Below, piece by piece: positions 53,264-61,349 of a stretch of 64,000 nt of DNA. Position 1 is the stretch's first letter. Every line of letters starts with the position of its first letter. The stretch comes from Mucilaginibacter robiniae. Its GTDB lineage: Bacteria; Bacteroidota; Bacteroidia; Sphingobacteriales; Sphingobacteriaceae. The notes under the pieces were generated by a model. The model was not told where the DNA came from. It searched no databases and saw only the letters and a program-made list of their open reading frames with translations. A program made the position numbers and the translations under genes. Location of the stretch: positions 1,364,001 to 1,428,000 of the forward strand of contig NZ_CP051682.1 in the NCBI RefSeq assembly GCF_012849215.1. The letters are read 5' to 3'.

Positions 53264-54739
53264 TTACCAGGTGTAAGTAGCCACAGCTCCACCATTCAGG
53301 CTAGTAGCTACTGCTTTGTTATTAAATTTTATATTAAAGCTCTGTGATGTGCTACCGCTATTTAATACAATAAGCACTTTTTTACCTTCAGGAGTTTTGA
53401 ATGCTACGTTTTGCAGATTACCTACTATAGCTGAGCCTATACGTACTGAACCTGGGCGCACAAATTTTGAAGCATGTGCTATAATGTAGTAAGAAACATT
53501 ACGTACATAACCATTATTAATGGTTAATGCGCCTTTACAAGTTGAACAGCCACCGTCTGTATGCGGACCGTAAGATGGATCGGAGGCCAAGTTCCATTCT
53601 AACACGTTACGGCTCCAGTTACGCGTAGCACCTATTATTAAGTTTTGTACATGCCACTGCAAATCACCACTAAAATTAGATGTTGAAGCCGTGTACTGTT
53701 CTGTAAAATAGATATTTTTAGCAGGGTAGCTATTATGCACACTTGTTAAAGCATCAATAGAGCCCGCGTATAAGTGAAATGCAGAGCCATCTACATAAGC
53801 ATTGGCACCAGCATCAGCAAATATGGCTAAAGGATATTCCGTATGGTCGGTATTATGGTCGTAGGCAATGATTTTAGTAGTTAAACCTGCAGCTTTAAAC
53901 TGCGGACCTAAATTATTTTTGATAAAGTTAGCCTGCTCTGTAGCCTGCATTAACATAGCCGGATTATTATACTCGTTTAAAGGTTCATTTTGAGGAGTAA
54001 TGGCATCAATGGTAATCCCTTCTGCCTTCATGGCTTGTATATATTTAACAAAGTATTTAGCATACACATCGTAATACTCTGTTTTCAAACTACCACCCTT
54101 AAATAAGCCGTTAGTTTTCATCCAGGTAGGCGCAGTCCAGGGGCAAGCTAGTATTTTAATGGAGGGATTAATTGCTATAATCTTTTTTAATACCGGAATT
54201 AAGTCTGTACGCTCTTTATCAATACTAAAGTATTGCAAATTTAAATCGCTGGTGGCATTGCTGGTTATTTCATCATAAGTGTAAACACTTGCACTTAAAT
54301 CTGATGCTCCAATACTGATGCGCAAATAACTTATACCAATATTGGTAGTATCTGCAGCAAATAACTCTTTCAATAAAGTATTCTGTTGTGTACTGCTTAA
54401 ACTATTAATCAGAGATGCACTACCTCCAGTTAAAGTAAAGCCAAATCCATCAATAGGTTGATATGTCTGTGTGGTATCTACTTCAATTGTTGGGTTAGAG
54501 TTAGTAGTAGTGCCAAACAGTAAGCTTATATTCTGTTTTTGAAACAATATAGTTTGATCTGACTGGGTAAGCCACATGTTAACATCTGTTTTAACTGGTG
54601 TAACGGTTGATGTGCCATTACCTGCACCGGTAGTAGGTGTAGTATCAGTACTTGAACCTTTTTTACAACTTATGCCAGCACCTAATAATACTGTTAAGCA
54701 GCCAATAAAACCTAAATATTTTAAATTCTTTATTTTCAT
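53264..54739 (-). CDS. GH30-family glycosidase, copy 2 (lipoprotein)
   Basis: A 491-residue lipoprotein: signal ends LGAGISC, with Cys25 as the lipid-bearing residue, then a Ser/Thr-rich linker. GH30 barrel with YQPIDGFGFTLTGGSA, acid/base Glu in TPQNEPLNE and nucleophile Glu in YFTEQY. Only distantly like the neighbouring GH30, so not a recent duplicate. Lipid anchoring suggests surface exposure, where it may cut the polymer before import by SusC/SusD. Confidence 0.9.
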   Translation of the reverse strand: MKIKNLKYLGFIGCLTVLLGAGISCKKGSSTDTTPTTGAGNGTSTVTPVKTDVNMWLTQSDQTILFQKQNISLLFGTTTNSNPTIEVDTTQTYQPIDGFGFTLTGGSASLINSLSSTQQNTLLKELFAADTTNIGISYLRISIGASDLSASVYTYDEITSNATSDLNLQYFSIDKERTDLIPVLKKIIAINPSIKILACPWTAPTWMKTNGLFKGGSLKTEYYDVYAKYFVKYIQAMKAEGITIDAITPQNEPLNEYNNPAMLMQATEQANFIKNNLGPQFKAAGLTTKIIAYDHNTDHTEYPLAIFADAGANAYVDGSAFHLYAGSIDALTSVHNSYPAKNIYFTEQYTASTSNFSGDLQWHVQNLIIGATRNWSRNVLEWNLASDPSYGPHTDGGCSTCKGALTINNGYVRNVSYYIIAHASKFVRPGSVRIGSAIVGNLQNVAFKTPEGKKVLIVLNSGSTSQSFNIKFNNKAVATSLNGGAVATYTW

Positions 54740-54768
54740 AGTAGATTATTTTCAAACAAGATTAAGCC

Positions 54769-55626
54769 TTATTTATCTATCATCTTATAATATCTGATGT
54801 AATCAACATCCATTGTAGCTGGAAGTGTATTATCATCAATTCCTTGCGCTCCTCCCCAATCACCTCCATAAGCAATGTTAAGTAGCATGTGAAAACGCTT
54901 ATCAAAAGGCCATTCGTATGAGCCGGTACCATCATTTACATATTCAAGAACCGGTACATTATCTACATAGCCCTTTACGGAATAAGGTGTCCAATCTACT
55001 CTGTACAAATGGTAGGTGTTTATAGCGTCGTCCAATCGGGTTATGTTAGTTTTTTGATTATTTTGTTTGAAGTTATATTTACCTGTATGAGCACTTACAT
55101 GTATAACGTTAGGATCGTATCCAACCATTTCCATAATGTCAAACTCTCCAGATGCAGGCCAAGCGCCATAAGCATAGTCGGTTGGTAGCATCCATATAGC
55201 AGGCCAAGTACCTTTACCTGATGGTAATTTAGCCTTAACTTCAACCCTACCATACAAAAAATCAAACTTGTTGCGAGATGCCAATCGAGCCGACGTATAA
55301 TTTCGGCCACCTACATTTTCTTTTCGCAAGGTAATAGTTAGTTTATCATTAGCTACCCGCGCATTATTAATTGAATTGGTATAATATTCTAATTCATTGT
55401 TTCCCCAACCACTTCCGCCAATATCATAGCCCCATTTGGTAGTATCGGGCAAACCGGTATAATCAAATTCATCCTTCCAGGTGGGGGTGGTTTCAAAAGT
55501 CCAACCTTTATCAACAGGTGCTGTAACGGTGTTAACATAAGGTTGAGCAGTTTCTTTTTTGCCTGAACAAGATACTATGCTTACCGCTGCCAAAAAATAA
55601 AGAATACAGGTATATTTTAGTTTCAT
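54769..55626 (-). CDS. GH16-family beta-1,3-glucanase (lipoprotein)
   Basis: A 285-residue lipoprotein. ATG 55626 gives the signal ending VSIVSC; the frame extension to 55644 is not used. The GH16 fold has WKDEFDYTGLPDTTKWGYD at the start and the catalytic stretch GEFDIMEMVG (nucleophile and acid/base Glu), typical of laminarinases. It cuts beta-1,3 or mixed-linkage glucan at the cell surface. A terminator separates it from susD. Confidence 0.92.
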   Translation of the reverse strand: MKLKYTCILYFLAAVSIVSCSGKKETAQPYVNTVTAPVDKGWTFETTPTWKDEFDYTGLPDTTKWGYDIGGSGWGNNELEYYTNSINNARVANDKLTITLRKENVGGRNYTSARLASRNKFDFLYGRVEVKAKLPSGKGTWPAIWMLPTDYAYGAWPASGEFDIMEMVGYDPNVIHVSAHTGKYNFKQNNQKTNITRLDDAINTYHLYRVDWTPYSVKGYVDNVPVLEYVNDGTGSYEWPFDKRFHMLLNIAYGGDWGGAQGIDDNTLPATMDVDYIRYYKMIDK

Positions 55627-55649
55627 ATAGTAAATAGTAAGCATAAAAA

Positions 55650-55678
55650 AAGGCAGCCAGTGTAGAACTGGCTGCCTT
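55650..55678 (-). terminator. intrinsic terminator between susD and GH16
   Basis: Arms 55650-55660 and 55668-55678 are 11-bp perfect complements, loop 7, followed on the minus strand by TTTTT. It lies 14 bases after the susD stop and would lower expression of the GH genes relative to susCD. Confidence 0.85.
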
Positions 55679-55691
55679 AAACCTAAGTTTA

Positions 55692-57203
55692 TTAGTAACC
55701 TTTATTTTGTACTAAGACGGTATTATTCAACTCTCTCAATGGGATTGGAAGAATCTCATTAACACCTGATTTGAAGTTTTTGAAAGCTAGCACAGTTGGT
55801 GCCTGACCAGTTCTAACCAAGTCAAACCAACGGTGACCTTCAGTAGCTAACTCTAAACGGCGCTCATTGTAAATATTAGTTAAAGTAGCTGGTACTGAAG
55901 CTAGCTTAACACGTGCTCTTACCGCATCAAGAAGACTTTGTGCACGTCCGGTATTTGTACCGGCTTGTACCAATGCCTCAGCTTCCATCAGGTAAGTATC
56001 AGCCAATCTCATCTCAATATAATCATTTGGCCAGTTCAACTCGGTAGTACCACTTGCTGTTTTGTATTTTAACAATGGTGCGTATTTCACTAAGAAATAA
56101 CCTGTATTCTGATAGCTTGGATCGTATTTAGTGTTAGTAGCTTTAGTTAAGCTATCAAGGTTTACGATGGTATAACCATAACGAGGGTCACCTTTCATAG
56201 CAGTAACTAACTGTGTAGTGATTGGGTTGAAACCCCAGCCAGCAAAGTAAATTGGGCCACTATAACTTCTTGCCCCAACCATTTGGGTGTACACGTTTGA
56301 TTTGAAAGTGTTCCAGTTATTCCAATTGTAACTTTGAGAACCCGTGTGCTGAATTTCGAAAATAGATTCAGCGTTGAATTTATTTGATGGGCTGAAAACA
56401 TCTCCATAGTTAGTTAATAAATGGTAACCATAAGTACTGGTACCACCAGGTGTACCATTTACGTCAGCGAACTGAGCAGCTGCTTGAGCCCATTTCTTCT
56501 CATAAAGGTAAACTTTACCCAGTAATGCTTTAGCTGCACCTTGTGAAGCACGCCCGTTTTCAGAAGTAGGAACAGTTGTAGGTAAATCAGGAATAGCTGC
56601 AGTTAAATCAGTTTCAACCTGTGCGTAAACTGCTGTTGAAGCTACTTGCTTTTGATTGTATAAATCAGCTGTAGCCAATGGTGCAGTCATTAAAGGCACA
56701 TTTCCAAACAAACGTACTAAATCAAAATAGTAATGCGCTCTTAAAAATTTAGCTTCAGCAGTATAGCGTTTTAAATCACTAGCAGATAAACCTGGTACAC
56801 TAGCCAGTTTGGATAAGATCAGATTAGTACGGTTTACACCAGTAAAATTAATATTCCAGAACTCACCTTGAGGTCCGGTAGCTGGCGTTAATAAACTATA
56901 ATTGTTTACAGCTTGCCAAGTAGTCATATCTGACGAGCTACCTCCACCAGCAAAGCAATCATCAGATGCTGAATTTAAGGCACCTAGTGGATCTGCATAC
57001 GTATTATCAGAGCCACCTGTTTCTGTATTTAATGGATCATAAGCAGCTACAACACCTGCTAAAGCTTCAGTTGGTGTTGAGTAATAGTTGGTTTCAAGGG
57101 TTGATCCGGCAGGTGAAAGTTCCAAGAAAGACTTTTTACAGGAGAACAATACACTCACCCCGGCAGCCACAATAACACTAAACTTAATGTATTTTGCTTT
57201 CAT
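55692..57203 (-). CDS. susD: SusD/RagB-family surface glycan-binding lipoprotein
   Basis: A 503-residue lipoprotein. Signal ends VSVLFSC, then KKSFLELSPAGSTLETNYYSTPTEA, the conserved SusD start. TPR-type helices and the C-terminal signature NERRLELATEGHRWFDLVRTG are present. It forms the lid of the SusC channel and binds the target glycan. 22 bases downstream of susC. Confidence 0.95.
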   Translation of the reverse strand: MKAKYIKFSVIVAAGVSVLFSCKKSFLELSPAGSTLETNYYSTPTEALAGVVAAYDPLNTETGGSDNTYADPLGALNSASDDCFAGGGSSSDMTTWQAVNNYSLLTPATGPQGEFWNINFTGVNRTNLILSKLASVPGLSASDLKRYTAEAKFLRAHYYFDLVRLFGNVPLMTAPLATADLYNQKQVASTAVYAQVETDLTAAIPDLPTTVPTSENGRASQGAAKALLGKVYLYEKKWAQAAAQFADVNGTPGGTSTYGYHLLTNYGDVFSPSNKFNAESIFEIQHTGSQSYNWNNWNTFKSNVYTQMVGARSYSGPIYFAGWGFNPITTQLVTAMKGDPRYGYTIVNLDSLTKATNTKYDPSYQNTGYFLVKYAPLLKYKTASGTTELNWPNDYIEMRLADTYLMEAEALVQAGTNTGRAQSLLDAVRARVKLASVPATLTNIYNERRLELATEGHRWFDLVRTGQAPTVLAFKNFKSGVNEILPIPLRELNNTVLVQNKGY

Positions 57204-57225
57204 AATTTTAATTTTTTCTAATTGA

Positions 57226-60200
57226 TTATAAAGTAACGTTTAAGCCCACCAGGAATGAACGAGATGCTGGATAAACACCACGGTCAATAGCGCCTGAAAC
57301 TTCCGGATCATATCCTTTATAGCCGGTAATAGTAGCCAGGTTATTGCTGCTGATGTAAACGCGTACATTACTTACGTCAATTTTCTGTAACCAGTTTTTC
57401 TTAACTGTATAACCTATTTGTGCAGTTCTGATACGGAAGTATCCGCCATTATGCAAATAAAAGTTTGATGGATATTTAAAATTGTTGTTTGGATCGTTAT
57501 CAGTAAGGCGAGGATAGTTGGTGTTAGTATTGGTCGGAGTCCAAGCATTTAAGGCTGCAATCTCGTAGTTAGCAGTAGGTAAATCTAAACGACGATAACC
57601 TTCAAATACTTTATTACCCCATGCACCTTGCCCGAATATTTTAAGATCGAAACCTTTGTAATTGGCGTTGATGGTTAAGCCATAAGTATATTTAGGCAGT
57701 GGACTACCTAAGAAAGTACGGTCAGCTTGATCAATTTTTCCATCACCATTAACATCTTGCCAGATGAAATCACCAGGTTTAGCGCCATCTAAGTGTGGGG
57801 TTGAATTGATTTGAGCCTGGGTCTGATAAATACCAACTTCTCTAAATCCATAGAAAGAACCTACAGGATGACCAGCTTGGTTACGTTGTAAAGAATAAGA
57901 GCTGATACCTTGGAAAGAACCTAAATCAAGATAAGACACTAAGTTACCTAAGGTTAGAATTTTGTTGTAATTGTAAGCGATGTTACCGTTTACGCCAAAA
58001 CCAAAATCACCCATTTTTCTAGAGTAACCTAACTCTAACTCCATACCTTTATTAATCAGGTTACCAACGTTAGCATATGGCTGATCGGTGTAACCAGTAT
58101 AACCAGGAACGGTTTGCTGTTGAATCATACCTTTAGTTAATCTGCGGTATAGATCGAAAGTAACGTTTAAGTTTTTGAAGATAACCGCATCAAAACCCAA
58201 ATCAGTACTGTGCAACGATTCCCATTTTAAATCAGGGTTAGAAGGGCGGGTTGCAGAAGAACCTATAGTTAATTGATCGCTACCAAAAACGTAGTTATTT
58301 CCTGAACCTACAACTGATGTATAATAGAATGCACCCAACGATTGTTCATTACCTACAGCACCGTATGAACCACGGATTTTCAAGAAATCAACGAAGCTAT
58401 CTTTAGGGAAGAATTTTTCACGAGTAACTACCCAGCCTACTTGCGCAGAAGGGAACACACCATATACATTGTTGCTACCGAATCTTGATGAACCATCTCG
58501 GCGGATAATACCTGAAAACAGATATTTTTGATCATAATCATAAGTTACGCGACCAAAAATAGAAGCTACTGTATAAGGTTGATCTTCACCAGAGTAACCC
58601 ACACGATTTGCGGCTGATAAAGACTGGTTAAAAGATAACTGGCTGAAGCTAGTATAAGGCAAACCAGTATAATTAGTACCTAAAGTAACTCCGCTTTGAC
58701 GAAAAGCACTAGTACCACCTAATACAGTAAAATTATGTAAACCAATAGCTTTGCTATAAGAAATAGTGTTATCCCAAGTATAAGTATAGTTACGGTTGTT
58801 GTTACGATTTGCAGCAGTAAGGGTAGTGTTGCTATTATTAGAGTTTAAGTAGTACAATGGAGTAAAAGAATCACCACCATAAAATGCTTGTTTAGCATTA
58901 TACTGAGTTCTGATCTTTAAACCAGTAATTGGCTCTATCTCGGCAAATACGTTACCAAAGAGGTTATGTGACCAGCTGTAATTACCATTGATGGTTTGCG
59001 CATAAGCTAACGGATTGGTGATTTCATTACCTACATAAGGCGAAATAGCATATGGTACACCAGCTGAATTTCTAACGGCATACTGATTATAACCAGCAGC
59101 AATAGCAGAGTTAGTTTGTAAAACCGAAGTAATAGGATCCAAATTTAATGCCGAGCTTAATGGTCCACCAAACTCACTATTAGTATTGAAGCTACCTAGA
59201 GTTCTACCGTAAGCATAATTCAAGTTTTCACCAACAGTTAACCACTTTTTAACTTTAGAGTTGCTATTAACTGTAAAGCTATAACGTTTGTAATCTGATT
59301 GATCTTTTAGAATAATGCCGCGCTGATCTAAATAACCGAAGCTAGTGTAATACGTTGATTTTTCACTACCACCACTTACACTCAGGTTATGGTTTTGAAT
59401 CATAGCATTGCTGAAGATTTCATCTTGCCAGTTAGTACCTACTCCATATGATGATGGATTGGCAAATGGAGCAGTACCACCATCGTTGGTAACTGCCTGG
59501 TTACGCAGAGTAGCATATTGAGTAGCATTTGCTAAGTCAACTTTGCGAATAGGTTGTTGAAAACCAATATAACCGTTGTAATTGATCACTGGAGTTCCAG
59601 CTTTACCTTTCTTAGTAGTTACCAAAATTACACCATTAGATGCACGGGAACCGTAAATAGCAGCTGATGCATCTTTCAAGACCTCGATAGACTCAATTGC
59701 ATCTGGGTTTAAGTTATCAATACCTCCATTTATTACTACTAATCCGTCTATTACATAAAGTGGCTCACTATTGTTAATAGATGATGCACCACGTATACGT
59801 ATTTGCGGTGCAGCACCAGGTGCACCTGAACTTTGAGTAACCGTAACACCAGAAGTTCTACCTTGTAAAGCTTGATCAAGGCGGGTAACTTGCTGATCTT
59901 GAATATCAGACGTTTTTACACGGGTAATAGCACCGGTAACAACGCTTTTCTTTTGGGTACCGAAACCAACTACTACAACGTCGTTAAGGTTGTTAGTACC
60001 TTCTGTTAAAGTTACATTAACAACAGATTGGTTGGCAATAGGCTCAGTTAAAGTAGTAAAGCCTACATAAGTAAATATTAAACTAGCGTTAGGCGCTGCA
60101 TTAATAGTATAGCTACCATTAATATCAGTTGAAGTAGCAGTGGTAGTACCTTGCACTTTAACTCCTACGCCTGGTAAAGGCTGTCCGCTTTTGTCAGTTA

Positions 60201-60285
60201 CTTTACCTTTTACAACAGATTGTGCAAAGGCAAAACTCAGACTTAAACATAAAAGCGAAATTAATAAAGTAAGTTTTTTTCTCAT
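57226..60285 (-). CDS. susC: SusC/RagA-family TonB-dependent outer-membrane transporter
   Basis: A 1019-residue transporter. Signal peptide (1-21), carboxypeptidase-regulatory-like domain (about 24-100), a linker with DVVVVGFGTQKK (TonB-box-like), plug domain with the SusC signature RIRGASSINNSEPLYVIDG, and a large beta-barrel ending in GLNVTL, with the aromatic/aliphatic C-terminal pattern. With SusD it imports oligosaccharides across the outer membrane using TonB energy. First gene of the PUL. Confidence 0.95.
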   Translation of the reverse strand: MRKKLTLLISLLCLSLSFAFAQSVVKGKVTDKSGQPLPGVGVKVQGTTTATSTDINGSYTINAAPNASLIFTYVGFTTLTEPIANQSVVNVTLTEGTNNLNDVVVVGFGTQKKSVVTGAITRVKTSDIQDQQVTRLDQALQGRTSGVTVTQSSGAPGAAPQIRIRGASSINNSEPLYVIDGLVVINGGIDNLNPDAIESIEVLKDASAAIYGSRASNGVILVTTKKGKAGTPVINYNGYIGFQQPIRKVDLANATQYATLRNQAVTNDGGTAPFANPSSYGVGTNWQDEIFSNAMIQNHNLSVSGGSEKSTYYTSFGYLDQRGIILKDQSDYKRYSFTVNSNSKVKKWLTVGENLNYAYGRTLGSFNTNSEFGGPLSSALNLDPITSVLQTNSAIAAGYNQYAVRNSAGVPYAISPYVGNEITNPLAYAQTINGNYSWSHNLFGNVFAEIEPITGLKIRTQYNAKQAFYGGDSFTPLYYLNSNNSNTTLTAANRNNNRNYTYTWDNTISYSKAIGLHNFTVLGGTSAFRQSGVTLGTNYTGLPYTSFSQLSFNQSLSAANRVGYSGEDQPYTVASIFGRVTYDYDQKYLFSGIIRRDGSSRFGSNNVYGVFPSAQVGWVVTREKFFPKDSFVDFLKIRGSYGAVGNEQSLGAFYYTSVVGSGNNYVFGSDQLTIGSSATRPSNPDLKWESLHSTDLGFDAVIFKNLNVTFDLYRRLTKGMIQQQTVPGYTGYTDQPYANVGNLINKGMELELGYSRKMGDFGFGVNGNIAYNYNKILTLGNLVSYLDLGSFQGISSYSLQRNQAGHPVGSFYGFREVGIYQTQAQINSTPHLDGAKPGDFIWQDVNGDGKIDQADRTFLGSPLPKYTYGLTINANYKGFDLKIFGQGAWGNKVFEGYRRLDLPTANYEIAALNAWTPTNTNTNYPRLTDNDPNNNFKYPSNFYLHNGGYFRIRTAQIGYTVKKNWLQKIDVSNVRVYISSNNLATITGYKGYDPEVSGAIDRGVYPASRSFLVGLNVTL

Positions 60286-60981
60286 AAAATTGATAAAGTA
60301 TTAAAAATTTTGTTGAATCATTATTCGTGGCCGCAAAGTTCCTAATGCGGCAACTATAGGTAAAATAGTATCACCCATACAACAGTAAGCAGTAATTTAT
60401 AAGCATGTATTGAAATTGTTAATTGATTACACTATGCAAATAGCGCGTGGTTTTTTATTAATCGGTTTGTAAAGGTACGGAAGATTTTTCCTGACGAACA
60501 AATAAAATTTTATAATTTGTTGATTACTAGCTTATTATAAGCATTTTGAAACGGTTCAGTAACAACACTAATTTTACATAAACCTATTGATTATCAATAC
60601 AAAGCAGCATAAAATCTATTCGTAATAAAACGTTTTTTGATACGGTATTTTCCAACGTTTAGTTACAGATATGATACTATTTTAAACCATTATGGTATTA
60701 TATATACTGCAGGTGTTAATATAAAAACACCAATAGGATTTGATTAAATTACACAAACATGACAACATCATACAATTAAAATAAAGATGGTAGATAAAAA
60801 TATCTTTATTGAAATTGTTTAAAACTCCCACTAGGCAGATAATAAATTTACTCTTACAAAGTTTATAATAATCAATAAGGCAGTAACTGGGGTAAAATCG
60901 GCCTACTTAATTACAAATCATTTAACAGCAGGATGCTTTTATTAAAATATTAACATAATTAAGTTTTAAACTTTAAAAAAC
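60286..60981. other. AT-rich intergenic region of 696 bases upstream of susC
   Basis: No coding frame. It carries the candidate susC promoter (listed separately) and a 180-base leader. A short GGTGTT/AACACC hairpin lies at 60712-60731. No regulator gene is adjacent upstream, in contrast to many PULs. Confidence 0.5.
60470..60502 (-). promoter_or_regulatory. candidate promoter of the susC operon
   Basis: On the minus strand TTTG (60499-60502), 21-base spacer, and TACCTTTA (60470-60477), 7 of 8 to TAnnTTTG. It predicts a leader of about 180 bases before the susC ATG at 60285. Confidence 0.45.
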
Positions 60982-61012
60982 TTGCATTGCTAATTTAATT
61001 CTATTATATTTG
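60982..61012 (+). promoter_or_regulatory. promoter of the unusual tRNA-like gene
   Basis: TTG at 60982-60984, 20-base spacer, TATATTTG at 61005-61012, an exact TAnnTTTG. It lies 15 bases before the 5' end of the RNA gene. Confidence 0.7.
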
Positions 61013-61027
61013 TATCAATAAATACAC

Positions 61028-61136
61028 TGTAGGATGGTGAAATTTGGCAGACACACCTCCTTGTCCCGGTGGCGGAGAGTTTGGAAAACCTGTAAAGGCT
61101 AACCACTCCATGAAGGTTCGACTCCTTCTCCTACAG
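61028..61136 (+). tRNA. tRNA-like gene with abnormal anticodon arm and long variable region (GTC?)
   Basis: A 109-base RNA that folds as a cloverleaf. Acceptor TGTAGGA (61028-61034) pairs fully with TCCTACA (61129-61135), discriminator G 61136. D-stem GTG/CAC (61037-61039, 61052-61054) with GG in the loop; T-arm GAAGG/CCTTC around TTCGACT (61112-61128). These are normal and Leu-like. The anticodon stem CCTCC/GGTGG (61056-61060, 61068-61072) has a central T-T mismatch. Its loop TTGTCCC would give anticodon GTC (Asp) with C at position 37, where purines are usual. The variable region of 39 bases (61073-61111) is longer than in any standard class II tRNA and forms a helix with mismatches. Own promoter and terminator flank it, so it is probably transcribed. 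Charging identity is unclear. Confidence 0.6.
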
Positions 61137-61176
61137 CTCTTCTCATAATTTAGGTTTATAATTGGTTAGTAAAAGT

Positions 61177-61195
61177 CCCCCTGCCCATCAGGGGG
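61177..61195 (+). terminator. terminator behind the tRNA-like gene
   Basis: CCCCCTG (61177-61183) pairs with CAGGGGG (61189-61195) over a 5-base loop, followed by CTTTACTTTTT. It ends the short transcript begun at about 61018. Confidence 0.75.
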
Positions 61196-61349
61196 CTTTA
61201 CTTTTTATAGGTGTTAGGTACACTCATTATGTCATGCGTGTGGGTCACATTATTTTTTTCTATTTACATTATTCTAAACAGCTTAACACAATGAGCTTGC
61301 TGCATATAGCAAAACCTTATACTGCTCATCACGTTTATCACCATATTAC

